Below are positions 41,814-50,973 of a stretch of 64,000 nucleotides of DNA, one piece after another. Both the position numbers and the translations under genes were made by a program. The notes beneath the pieces are model-generated. The model was not told where the DNA came from. It made no database searches and worked only from the letters and a program-made list of their open reading frames with translations. Origin of the DNA: CADEDV01 sp036383515 (GTDB lineage: Bacteria > Bacteroidota > Bacteroidia > Chitinophagales > Chitinophagaceae). The number at the start of each line of letters is the position of its first letter. Position 1 is the first letter of the stretch. The stretch is from positions 1-64,000 of the forward strand of contig DASVOE010000095.1 of assembly GCA_036383515.1 (NCBI GenBank), given 5' to 3'.

Positions 41814-43616
41814 TTATTTTAGAATAATCCCACCAAGGGATGGTAAATTTACGCTTAGCCTGTAAAGTTGTTGAGTCTTATCAACTAAATCACATCTTAT
41901 ATCAGGATTGTAAACGTCGCCCGTACCCCAGTATATTGCTTTGTCACTATTGAAAAGTTCTTCAGAATATGGTTTTTCCTTTATATAAATCTCCCAATCG
42001 TGGCGGACTACAGGCGTCATATTTAAAATAATCAACAGGTCATCTGCTTTTTCCTTTCCTTTCCGTTTGTAAACGATTACTGACTCCTGCCGGTGCCCGA
42101 GGTCTACCCATTCAAACCCGAATTTGTTAAACTGGTTTTCATACAGGGCCGGTTCAGTTTTTAAAAGCCTGTTCAATTCTACCAGGCAATCTTTAAGCAG
42201 GCGATGTCCATCAAATTGAAGTAATTCCCAATCTAATTCGGATTTGTAATTCCATTCAGCCGTTTGCCCAAATTCATTGCCCATGAATAACAACTTGGCG
42301 CCGGGATGTGTCCACATATACAAATACATGAGACGCAGGTTTGCAAATTTCTGCCATTCATCGCCCGGCATTTTATAGAGCGTTGGGCTTTTGCCATGTA
42401 CCACTTCATCATGACTGAAGGGGAGCATAAAGTTTTCATCATAATAGTACATCATGCTAAACGTAAACTTATCCTGGTGAAACTGTCGCAAGAGGGGATC
42501 CAGTTTGAAATAATCCAATGTATCATGCATCCAGCCCATCATCCATTTCATACCAAATCCTAATCCATCCTGCCAGGTAGGTCGGGATACACCCGGCCAA
42601 TCAGTAGCTTCTTCAGCTATGGTTTGTGTATCGGGGAAATCCCGGTAGATCGTTTCATTCAGGTCTTTAATAAAAGCGATGGCTTCCAGGTTTCCATTGC
42701 CGCCAAATTCATTGGGCTCCCACTCTCCTTCCTCCCGGGAATAGTTCAGCTTCAACATGGAGCTTACAGCATCTACCCTGATGCCATCAATATGAAAAAG
42801 ATCGAACCAGAACCGGGCACAACTGATCAAAAAAGATTTTACTTCTCCTCGCTTATAATTAAAGATATAGCTGTTCCAGTCGGGATGGAATCCTTTTCGC
42901 ATATCAGCATACTCATACGTATGTGTACCATCAAACATGAATAAGCCATGTGTGTCATAAGGAAAATGGGAAGGCACCCAATCCATTATTACACCTATTC
43001 CTTCTTTATGAAAGGCTTCAATCAGCCTCATTAATCCCTGCGGATCGCCAAACCGGGACGTAGCAGCAAAAAACCCCGTGCATTGGTAACCCCAGCTTCC
43101 ATCAAAAGGATGTTCCATTACCGGCATGAATTCGACATGGGTAAATCCCAGTTCTTTCACATAAGGAACCAGGCGTTCTTTTAGCTGGTCATAGGTATTA
43201 TAAGTTTCTTCATCGTATTTATCGGGTCGTTGCCAACTGGCCAAATGCACTTCATATACACTCCAGGGAGCGTCTAATGCATTATGCTTTTGCCTGTTCT
43301 TCATCCACTCATCATCGTTCCACTCAAAATACATATCCCAGGTAATGCTGGCCGTATGCGGACGCTTCTCCCAAAAATTAGCAAACGGATCTCCTTTGGC
43401 CACTTCTCTTCCTTCAAACCCTACGATATAATATTTATAGGCCTCACCTAACTTAAAGCCGGGAATAAATCCTTCCCATATCCCGCTGTTATCCCACCGG
43501 GGGTTCAATTCAAACTCATGTTGTTTCCAGTGATTGAAATTGCCCATTACAGAAACCGAAGTAGCGTTGGGCGCCCACACACAGAAATACATCCCCCATA
43601 TTTCATTCACCTGCAT
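41814..43616 (-). CDS. glgB: 1,4-alpha-glucan branching enzyme (main body)
   Basis: A 600-residue GH13 enzyme counted from the first in-frame ATG. The carbohydrate-binding module 48 (about 8-95, YFCVWAPNATSVSVMGNFN) precedes the (beta/alpha)8 barrel. The catalytic residues are Asp282 in GIRVDAV, Glu335 in IAEEAT and the transition-state Asp in FSHDEVVHGK. A beta-sandwich tail ends it. It moves glucan segments to alpha-1,6 branches in glycogen. The same frame carries a conserved-looking N-terminal part upstream of this ATG that is cut off by a TAA (see next entry). The enzyme may thus lack its first ~68 residues or start at a non-standard codon. Confidence 0.9.
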   Translation of the reverse strand: MQVNEIWGMYFCVWAPNATSVSVMGNFNHWKQHEFELNPRWDNSGIWEGFIPGFKLGEAYKYYIVGFEGREVAKGDPFANFWEKRPHTASITWDMYFEWNDDEWMKNRQKHNALDAPWSVYEVHLASWQRPDKYDEETYNTYDQLKERLVPYVKELGFTHVEFMPVMEHPFDGSWGYQCTGFFAATSRFGDPQGLMRLIEAFHKEGIGVIMDWVPSHFPYDTHGLFMFDGTHTYEYADMRKGFHPDWNSYIFNYKRGEVKSFLISCARFWFDLFHIDGIRVDAVSSMLKLNYSREEGEWEPNEFGGNGNLEAIAFIKDLNETIYRDFPDTQTIAEEATDWPGVSRPTWQDGLGFGMKWMMGWMHDTLDYFKLDPLLRQFHQDKFTFSMMYYYDENFMLPFSHDEVVHGKSPTLYKMPGDEWQKFANLRLMYLYMWTHPGAKLLFMGNEFGQTAEWNYKSELDWELLQFDGHRLLKDCLVELNRLLKTEPALYENQFNKFGFEWVDLGHRQESVIVYKRKGKEKADDLLIILNMTPVVRHDWEIYIKEKPYSEELFNSDKAIYWGTGDVYNPDIRCDLVDKTQQLYRLSVNLPSLGGIILK

Positions 43617-43829
43617 AGAATGAGAGCCAAATTTTGTGTATAGGTGATAGTGAGTTCCATTTTGATAGTTTGTAACATCTTCGTCCGTCAGTATCGAATA
43701 ATTCCATACCGGCAGTGATGTGTCTACAAAATTGGCCTCTTCGTATTTTAGTTTCTTTTCGATGGTAATCTCTTTTTATTTTAAATCTTTCAGGATATTC
43801 TTTGTGGATTCCTGTGGTTGCTGCGTCAT
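43617..43829 (-). pseudogene. In-frame N-terminal segment of glgB interrupted by a TAA codon
   Basis: Reading upstream of the glgB ATG at 43616 in the same frame gives 51 sense codons of typical GlgB N-terminus (EEANFVDTSLPVWNYSILTD, then GTHYHLYTKFGSHS). Then come two more codons, a TAA at 43778-43776, and 17 sense codons back to an ATG at 43829 (MTQQPQESTKN...). None of the 51 codons is ATG, GTG or TTG; the first start-like codon is ATT at 43769. The simplest view is a gene starting at 43829 with a single-base nonsense change at codon 18, or a sequencing error in an A-rich run (AAATAAAAA). Confidence 0.65.
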
Positions 43830-43945
43830 ACTGCCTTTAATTTCCGGCCTTTAACTTAAAATTATATGAATGGTGTGTATCGGCTGATTATTTTGAAAGA
43901 TATTAGCGATCCAAAACCATTGAACCTTAACCAACCATACTTCGC

Positions 43946-46705
43946 ATGAGAAAACCTGCACTATTCCTTTTGTTTTTATTTACAACAGGCCTTCTCGGCC
44001 ATTCGCAAACTTCTTCTCTTAAAGGTACTGTTACCGATACGACTGAAAAAAAGAATCTTCATCTTGCTGTTGTTTCTCTTTTAAAAAAATCCGATACAAC
44101 ACTTGTAACTTTTACCAGGAGCGATAAAACCGGAAAATTTTTATTACCACGAATTGATACCGGTCGCTATATATTAATGGTCTCTTTTCCCCGGTTTGCT
44201 GATTATATAGAAGTAGTAGATGTAAAAGCAAATACTGACATTGGTACTATTTCTATGACCCCTAAAAGCAAACTTCTTGATGAAGTTATACTCCGATCCG
44301 GGGCAGCCATACGAATTAAAGGAGATACTACAGAATTCGTTGCAGACAGTTTTAAGGTAAGTGAAGGCGCTACTGTAGAAGATTTATTAAAAAAGCTACC
44401 CGGTTTTTCTGTAAACAGCAGGGGAGAAATTGTGGCACAAGGAAAACGGGTAGATAAGGTATTGGTGGATGGAGAAGAGTTTTTCGGTGATGACCCTACA
44501 ATGGCTACACAAAACATTTCTGCAAAAGCTGTAGACAGGGTACAGGTTTTTGAAACCAAAACAGAACAACAGCAGCTGACAGGCATGTCAACAGGAAATG
44601 AAGGAAAAACGGTGAATATTAAATTAAAAGAGGATGCCAAAAAGGGTTCTTTTGGAAAAATATATGCAGGAAGCGACTTTGATAAATTTATAGACAGTAA
44701 ACTATTATATAACCGGTTCAGGGGCAAAAAGAAAATTTCAACTTTTCTGACACGGACCAACGTAAATGCCGGAAGTCTGAATTGGGAGGATCGTCAAAAA
44801 CTGGGTATTGAAAACGATTATGAATATGATGAATTGAGTGGTTATTATTTCAGTTTTGGAGGTAGTGACGACTTCAATGATTGGAACCTTCGTGGCTTGC
44901 CTGATGCGTTTTCTGCAGGCGCCTTATTCAGCAACAAATGGAGAGATGATATAAATAATATCAACCTCTCCTATCGCTTCAACAGCCTGCGCACTACTAA
45001 TACCGGGGTTACGCTTACTCAAAATATCGTGCCCAGCGGTCTTACCTATTCCAATAAATATTCCAGTAAAAATGGATTGAACCAGCAGCATGCAGTCAAT
45101 GCAAAATATGAATGGAAGCTTGACTCCCTGGCGTCTATAAAAATTACGTCGGTAAATACTTACAAAACCGGTGATGTGAGCGGAACAAATGATGGTGAAT
45201 TTATCGGAATTACTAAAGACACGGTCAACCAAAGCTTCAACCGCTATAATAATCAATCAAAGCGTAGCCAGACCGACAACCAGCTTACCTACAAACAACT
45301 ATTTAAAAAGAAAAACCGCCAATGGCAAACAGTTGTGCGCTATGGAGTAATTGATGATGATAACGACGGATTGAACCATACCCGGATCAAGTATTTTAAA
45401 AATGGAGTTTTTAACGTGGCGGATACTGTAGATCAGCAAAAACTATTTACCGGACGTTCAACTACTATGGGTATTAAAACAACATTTGTCGAACCCCTGT
45501 CAGATAAATGGATGCTGATGTTTGATTATGCGTATAATAAAAATCACTCCACTTCGCTACGCAATACGTTTGAAAAAAGCTTTAATGGGAAATATGAAGT
45601 GTTGGCACCAGAGTTCAGTAACAATTTTGAACTGGATGCTTTTTCACACAGCAGCAATGGAATTATCAGGTACACCGGTAAAAAATTAAAAGCAGGCTTT
45701 GGTACGGGGATATCTAGTGTAAAACTCAGGTTGCTTAACCTCGACAACAGCACAATGAATAATTATAATTTTCTGAATATAACACCACAGGCCCAGTTAA
45801 ATTTTCTACCCAAAGCCCAAATGAATATTGGCATCAATTACCGTGGCACTACCCGGCAACCGACTATAAACCAGTTGCAACCTCTGCGAGATAATACTGA
45901 CCCGCTGAATGAATATATAGGCAACCCAAATCTTAAGGTTGGGTTTAATCACGGGATATCTGTTTTCTTCAACCAATATAAAGTATTGAAGCAAGCAGGT
46001 ATCTGGGCAAATTTTAGTTACAATATCCAGGAAAAAGCCATTACACAAAATAATACAACGGATTCGGCAACTGGTAAACGAACATACTTTCCTGAAAATG
46101 TAAATGGAAACAGGAGCTGGAACTTATGGACAAACTATAATAAAAGCAATGGAAATAAAAAACCAAACTATGGAATTGGAATAAACGGTAATGGCAGCAA
46201 ATACATAAACTTTGTTGACGGGGAAAAAGTAACAACTGATTTCTGGACATTAAGGGCAGAACTCAATTTTGGCATTTATTCGGAGGAGAAATACAGCTTG
46301 AACATTAACCCGAATATTGGCTATAATTCTTCAAAATCCTCCCTTGCTACCAATATTGATAATAATTATTTAAGCTATGGTGTCCGTGCAGAAGCTACTT
46401 ACCGGTTACCCTGGAAAATGGAAGTCGCATCCAGCATCAATGCTGATCTCCGGCAACGTATAAATGCATTTGCATCCAACACCAACCTGGTAGTATGGAA
46501 TGGAGGATTGTCCAAGAAATTGCTTAAAAAAGATGCTGGTAAAATAAGCTTTACTGTCAATGATATCCTGGATGACAATAAAGGATTCACCCGTATTATT
46601 AACAGCACCTTTGTCTCAGATGATCGTTTTCAACGCATCAGCCGTTATTTTTTATTAAAATTTGAATGGTCATTTAATAAAGCGCCAGGAGGAGAACAAA
46701 AATGA
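43946..46705 (+). CDS. Outer-membrane beta-barrel protein with carboxypeptidase-like regulatory domain
   Basis: A 919-residue protein with signal peptide (ALFLLFLFTTGLLGHSQ). A carboxypeptidase-regulatory-like beta-sandwich (about 22-105, SSLKGTVTDTTEKKNL) is followed by a plug-like domain (about 110-205, DTTEFVADSFKVSEGATVED, LPGFSVNSRGEIVAQGKRVD). A large beta-barrel rich in aromatic strands fills the rest, ending in FEWSFN. It is of the TonB-receptor-like OMP class without a SusD partner. Its stop overlaps the start of a GLPGLI-family gene by 4 bp, a frequent pair in Bacteroidota. The ligand is unknown. It lies inside the glycogen gene block on the opposite strand. Confidence 0.85.
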   Translation: MRKPALFLLFLFTTGLLGHSQTSSLKGTVTDTTEKKNLHLAVVSLLKKSDTTLVTFTRSDKTGKFLLPRIDTGRYILMVSFPRFADYIEVVDVKANTDIGTISMTPKSKLLDEVILRSGAAIRIKGDTTEFVADSFKVSEGATVEDLLKKLPGFSVNSRGEIVAQGKRVDKVLVDGEEFFGDDPTMATQNISAKAVDRVQVFETKTEQQQLTGMSTGNEGKTVNIKLKEDAKKGSFGKIYAGSDFDKFIDSKLLYNRFRGKKKISTFLTRTNVNAGSLNWEDRQKLGIENDYEYDELSGYYFSFGGSDDFNDWNLRGLPDAFSAGALFSNKWRDDINNINLSYRFNSLRTTNTGVTLTQNIVPSGLTYSNKYSSKNGLNQQHAVNAKYEWKLDSLASIKITSVNTYKTGDVSGTNDGEFIGITKDTVNQSFNRYNNQSKRSQTDNQLTYKQLFKKKNRQWQTVVRYGVIDDDNDGLNHTRIKYFKNGVFNVADTVDQQKLFTGRSTTMGIKTTFVEPLSDKWMLMFDYAYNKNHSTSLRNTFEKSFNGKYEVLAPEFSNNFELDAFSHSSNGIIRYTGKKLKAGFGTGISSVKLRLLNLDNSTMNNYNFLNITPQAQLNFLPKAQMNIGINYRGTTRQPTINQLQPLRDNTDPLNEYIGNPNLKVGFNHGISVFFNQYKVLKQAGIWANFSYNIQEKAITQNNTTDSATGKRTYFPENVNGNRSWNLWTNYNKSNGNKKPNYGIGINGNGSKYINFVDGEKVTTDFWTLRAELNFGIYSEEKYSLNINPNIGYNSSKSSLATNIDNNYLSYGVRAEATYRLPWKMEVASSINADLRQRINAFASNTNLVVWNGGLSKKLLKKDAGKISFTVNDILDDNKGFTRIINSTFVSDDRFQRISRYFLLKFEWSFNKAPGGEQK

Positions 46706-47448
46706 TAACCCGAATCGTACTTTTTATGCTGATGGGTCTTACAGTACATACTGTGATGGCCCAATCCCAATTTTTCTCTACCATCAAAGTAGAGTTTGAA
46801 AAAACAACAAGTGTCCGCCAGTTGATGAAAGATTTGCAGGAAGGAGACAGCTGGTATGAACAAAACAAAGAACGCTACCCTGTTTCTCTTGTAAACTATT
46901 ATGAATTTACAGGTGATACGTCTAAATCAATTTATAAACCGGGGAAGGATGTACCGGTTGATCCAAGGATGTGGTACAGGCCGGTGGCAGATAAAAATGT
47001 TGTTTTCACTGATTTCCATAAACGAATTACAATAGCACAAAAACCTGTGTTCGAAGAAACCTTCCTGGTGGAAGACAGCTTATTAAAAATTAAATGGAAA
47101 ATCACACCTGATGTAAGAACCATTGCCGGGTATGATTGCCGTAAGGCCATAGGCACATTAAATGATTCCATTACCATCTTTGCTTTTTATACCGAAGAGT
47201 TGCTGGTGAGCGGTGGGCCCGAAGGTATCAATGGTTTGCCCGGTATGATATTGGGTATGGGTATTCCCCGGCTTCATGCTACCTGGTTCGCTACTAAAGT
47301 GGAGGTATTTGATGTTAACATGAACAAGGTAGTGCCGGCCACCAAAGGGAAAAAAGTAACCCGTACAACCATAACCGGATCGCTGGAAAAGGTGTTGAAA
47401 CAATGGGGTAATTATGGAAGCAAACTCATCATTAACTTCCTGATATAA
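46702..47448 (+). CDS. GLPGLI-family protein
   Basis: A 248-residue secreted protein with signal peptide (RIVLFMLMGLTVHTVMAQ). The naming motif appears as GPEGINGLPGMILGM (about 172-186), preceded by the conserved RTIAGYDCRKAIG (about 138-150) and followed by ATKVEVFDVN. The family is of unknown function, often encoded after an outer-membrane beta-barrel protein as here, with start and stop overlapping (ATGA). It presumably assists the receptor in the periplasm. Its stop codon touches the stop of the convergent amylase gene with no base between. Confidence 0.9.
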   Translation: MITRIVLFMLMGLTVHTVMAQSQFFSTIKVEFEKTTSVRQLMKDLQEGDSWYEQNKERYPVSLVNYYEFTGDTSKSIYKPGKDVPVDPRMWYRPVADKNVVFTDFHKRITIAQKPVFEETFLVEDSLLKIKWKITPDVRTIAGYDCRKAIGTLNDSITIFAFYTEELLVSGGPEGINGLPGMILGMGIPRLHATWFATKVEVFDVNMNKVVPATKGKKVTRTTITGSLEKVLKQWGNYGSKLIINFLI

Positions 47449-49338
47449 TTATTTCAGCGCTTCAACTACAAAACATTCTTTCGGGTTAATTTCAAAACCA
47501 GCGAGAGAATATGTTTTTCCTGAAACGACATCCCTGATGTTGGCATAACCGTTTAGCCGTTCACTATAAATGGTCCAGTCGGGCTTCAGCGATTTATCAC
47601 CGGTGTTACTGATCACCATTACTGTTTGCGTGCTATCATACCTGAAATAGATATACAGGCCGTCTTTGGGAACATACTGCATTGTTTTACCTGTAGTCAA
47701 CGCAGAAGAATTCTTGCGGTACTTTGCCAACGCACTTATATAATTAAACGCTTCGTTTTCTTTAGCGTTTCTTCCGGTAGCCGTAAACCTTGACACTACA
47801 TCTTCTTTCCACCCACCCGGAAAATCTTCCCGCACTGTAGCATCGGTATTCATTTTTTTATTTTTCATCAATACTTCAGTGCCATAATAAATTTGTGGAA
47901 TACCCCGCATTGTCAATAACCAGTTCATTCCCATTTTTAATTTGTTCCAGTCTTCGCCCACTACGGAGAACACCCTGTCCATATCATGATTATCCAGGAA
48001 GATGCAATTATTCAAAGGTTGTTTATATAATACATCCTGAGCCATCGTCATATACATTTTACCGGTTCCGTTTGACCATCCATACGATTCATTCATGCCG
48101 GCCAGCATGGCAAAGCAGGTTTGAAAATCCAGCATTCCTTTTGCGTTATGCTTAAAGGGTGTGTTCATATTGTTTTGCGTGAAATAAGCATTCGCTACCG
48201 GAGTGCTAACCCACGACTCACCAAATACAGTCAGTTTTGGAAACTCTTTTTCCAGGGCTGTATTGACATCATTCATAAATTTTTCATCACAGTATTTGTA
48301 GGTATCCACTCTCCAGCCGTCAATACCATATTCTTCGGTGGTCCAGATGGCATGCTGAATTAAAAAATTTGCCACAAAGGGATTACGTTGATTCAGGTCG
48401 GGTAAATGATCGGTGAACCATCCATTCAGCATCACTTTTTTATCATAGGCCGAAGCATAGGGATCAAACATCACTTCTTCCCGGTGATTAGGCGTGGTCA
48501 ATGTGGGCCAGGTGTTGATCCAGTCTTTCATTGGAAGGTCTATGATAAACCAATTTTCTTTGCTTACATGATTGTATACGGCATCCTGTATCACTTTCAT
48601 TCCTTTTTGATGCAGGGTGTTACAGAGTTGTTTATAACCTTCGTTCCCGCCTAATCGTTTATCAACCTCGTAATGATCGGTGAACCAGTAGCCATGATAC
48701 CCGGCAACATCATTGCCCCATTCATGCATCAGCCCTGTATTGTTTTCAATAACAGGAGTCATCCAGATACTGGTAACACCGAGCTGATCAAAATAATCGA
48801 GATGATCGGTTATGCCTTTGAAGTCGCCGCCATGCCGTGTGAATTTATTACTACGGTCATTCGCATGTTCCCTGTATTCCGGTATTATATCGTTTGAAGG
48901 ATCACCGTTAGCAAAACGATCGGGGATCACCAGGTAAATAAAATCTTTAGAGGTAACACCCTGCACTCTTGTTTTCCCGTTGTCTTTACTGCGGGCTTTG
49001 AGTTCGTAACTGACCTGGTAGTTTGAACCCGGGATGGAAAGTTTTAAATTGCGAACACCCGCTTTGGCAGTTGGAGCAATCAGCAAATCCAGGAAAATAT
49101 AATTGGGGTTCTCTGCGTGGTGAATTTGTTTTAGTGTTATCCCGTCTGCGATCTTAATGCCTGCAGCCGGAAGTTTATAATAGGGAATTAGTTTTCCAAT
49201 ATCCTTCTGGTGAATCATTAATTGGAGCTTTGGTTCTTTCATGCCGGTCCACCAGTGGGTGGGATAAATTTGGGGAACATCTATGCCCCAGCACTTAACT
49301 GAAATAAATAAGAGCAGAATAAAAAAATAATGTTTCAT
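47449..49338 (-). CDS. GH13 alpha-amylase / neopullulanase-like enzyme (SusA-like)
   Basis: A 629-residue secreted enzyme with signal peptide (FFILLLFISVKCWG). An N-terminal cyclomaltodextrinase-type beta-sandwich (about 20-115) is followed by the GH13 barrel. The catalytic nucleophile is Asp345 in GWRVDTYKY, the acid/base Glu374 in FGESW, and the third Asp is in LDNHDMDR. A C-terminal beta domain closes it. It should hydrolyse maltodextrins or cyclodextrins in the periplasm. It is encoded 7 bp after an SLC45-like transporter gene, so products would be taken up by that permease. It is the last gene of the glgA-glgC-transporter-amylase run. Confidence 0.92.
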   Translation of the reverse strand: MKHYFFILLLFISVKCWGIDVPQIYPTHWWTGMKEPKLQLMIHQKDIGKLIPYYKLPAAGIKIADGITLKQIHHAENPNYIFLDLLIAPTAKAGVRNLKLSIPGSNYQVSYELKARSKDNGKTRVQGVTSKDFIYLVIPDRFANGDPSNDIIPEYREHANDRSNKFTRHGGDFKGITDHLDYFDQLGVTSIWMTPVIENNTGLMHEWGNDVAGYHGYWFTDHYEVDKRLGGNEGYKQLCNTLHQKGMKVIQDAVYNHVSKENWFIIDLPMKDWINTWPTLTTPNHREEVMFDPYASAYDKKVMLNGWFTDHLPDLNQRNPFVANFLIQHAIWTTEEYGIDGWRVDTYKYCDEKFMNDVNTALEKEFPKLTVFGESWVSTPVANAYFTQNNMNTPFKHNAKGMLDFQTCFAMLAGMNESYGWSNGTGKMYMTMAQDVLYKQPLNNCIFLDNHDMDRVFSVVGEDWNKLKMGMNWLLTMRGIPQIYYGTEVLMKNKKMNTDATVREDFPGGWKEDVVSRFTATGRNAKENEAFNYISALAKYRKNSSALTTGKTMQYVPKDGLYIYFRYDSTQTVMVISNTGDKSLKPDWTIYSERLNGYANIRDVVSGKTYSLAGFEINPKECFVVEALK

Positions 49339-49345
49339 GGATAAT

Positions 49346-50860
49346 CTATTTATCTTTTATTCTTAATGTCAACAGCGCAGCCACTATCATTGAGCATCCG
49401 CCTAGCACGATAGTTAGAATGGCATTTCCATTAAAGAGTTGCTTTGTAAATACTCCTAACAACGTTGCAGCCAGTATTTGCGGAATAACTATAAAAAAAT
49501 TGAAAATACCCATATAAACACCCATCTTATGGGCAGGTAATGCTTTTGTGAGCATAGAATACGGCATGGCAAGAATACTGCACCAGGCTAATCCTATTCC
49601 CGCCATGCTGATGATAAGAAAATTTTCATTTTTGAAAACATAGAAGGAAATGAGACCCAATCCTCCTGCTGTCAATGCAATCATGTGAGTGAAGGGTCTC
49701 GAAAATTTTTTGGCTAATACAGGCAACAGGAAAGCAAATAAAGCTGCAAAGCCATTATACCAGGCAAACAATACACCCACCCAGTTGCCCATTTCATTAT
49801 ATGCTTTGGAGGTAGTATCCGTTGTGCCTGAAATATGCTGGGCCAATGCCGGTGTTGAATAGATCCACATGGCAAATAATGCAAACCAGGAAAAGAACTG
49901 AACAACAGCCAGTTTTTTCATAGTATCCGGAAGAAAATTCAAATCATCCATTACTTCAACAAATCCATTTTTGCTTTTTCTTTTTTGTAAAAGACCCGCT
50001 AGTAATTGACATATACCAAATGCAGCTATGCCTCCTGTTAAAACATACAGTTCTTTGGCAAGTTTGTGTTCAGCAGAGGAGTTATACAAATAAAGTCCGG
50101 CTGTTAAAAGGAGACCGATGACTGCCCATAGTATTCCTTTTTTAAAAAAATAGGCTGCAGGCGTTTTAATATGAATTTCATTACCTGTTTCTGCAATTTC
50201 TCCGAAAGATTTTAATTGCTCGGGAGAGTATTCTTTGGTTGTAAAAACAGTATAGGAAATAGCGGCGATATACACAACGGCACCTATTATAAAAGATATT
50301 CGGAGAGAGTCAGGAATAACACCCTGGGGAGCTTCGTTAGAAACACCAATCCCAGTGAGAAGATAGGGCAACACCGATGAAATAACTGCTCCCACACCTA
50401 TAAAAAAACTTTGCATTGCAAAGCCTGCAGTTCTTTGCGAATCAGGAAGCATGTCTCCTACAAATGCCCTGAACGGTTCCATAGAAATATTTATAGAAGC
50501 ATCAAGCAGCCAAAGCATAACTGCAGCCATCCAAAGGGCTGTAACATTTGGAAAAATAAATAAAGCAAGCGAAGCAAATATGGCACCGGCCATAAAAAAA
50601 GGTCTGCGCCTCCCCCATTTCCCCAGCCATGTTTTATCACTCATGTGACCAATAATTGGTTGAATGATTAAGCCGGTAAGTGGCGCAGCAATCCATAGAA
50701 TTGGGATCTCTTCAATTTGAGCTCCCAGCGTTTGAAATATCCGGCTCACATTTGCATTCTGAAGTCCAAAGGCGAATTGGATTCCAAAGAAACCCACACT
50801 CATATTGATGATCTGGCTGAGACTTAGCTTTGGTTTTGCACCGGTAAAAGCAATAGACAT
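49346..50860 (-). CDS. MFS sugar transporter, SLC45-like (maltose/sucrose type)
   Basis: A 504-residue, 12-helix major facilitator protein. The signature GHMSDKTWLGKWGRRRPF (about 71-88) between helices 2 and 3 is the form found in SLC45/GPH-like sucrose and maltose symporters. It is preceded by QFAFGLQNANVSRIFQTLG, also typical of that group. A long loop (about 225-255) separates the halves. It lies between glgC and a maltodextrin-cleaving amylase, which supports maltose or maltodextrin uptake across the inner membrane. Energy is probably from the proton gradient. Specificity is inferred from context. Confidence 0.88.
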   Translation of the reverse strand: MSIAFTGAKPKLSLSQIINMSVGFFGIQFAFGLQNANVSRIFQTLGAQIEEIPILWIAAPLTGLIIQPIIGHMSDKTWLGKWGRRRPFFMAGAIFASLALFIFPNVTALWMAAVMLWLLDASINISMEPFRAFVGDMLPDSQRTAGFAMQSFFIGVGAVISSVLPYLLTGIGVSNEAPQGVIPDSLRISFIIGAVVYIAAISYTVFTTKEYSPEQLKSFGEIAETGNEIHIKTPAAYFFKKGILWAVIGLLLTAGLYLYNSSAEHKLAKELYVLTGGIAAFGICQLLAGLLQKRKSKNGFVEVMDDLNFLPDTMKKLAVVQFFSWFALFAMWIYSTPALAQHISGTTDTTSKAYNEMGNWVGVLFAWYNGFAALFAFLLPVLAKKFSRPFTHMIALTAGGLGLISFYVFKNENFLIISMAGIGLAWCSILAMPYSMLTKALPAHKMGVYMGIFNFFIVIPQILAATLLGVFTKQLFNGNAILTIVLGGCSMIVAALLTLRIKDK

Positions 50861-50973
50861 AGTAATCGTTTTATAAAAATCAGTGAGGGAAGATAAAGAG
50901 AGTATGTAAAAAGTACACGTTTTTGTACAAACAATAAGAAGCCACTTGCTTCCTTATAAAAACTGGAAATAAT

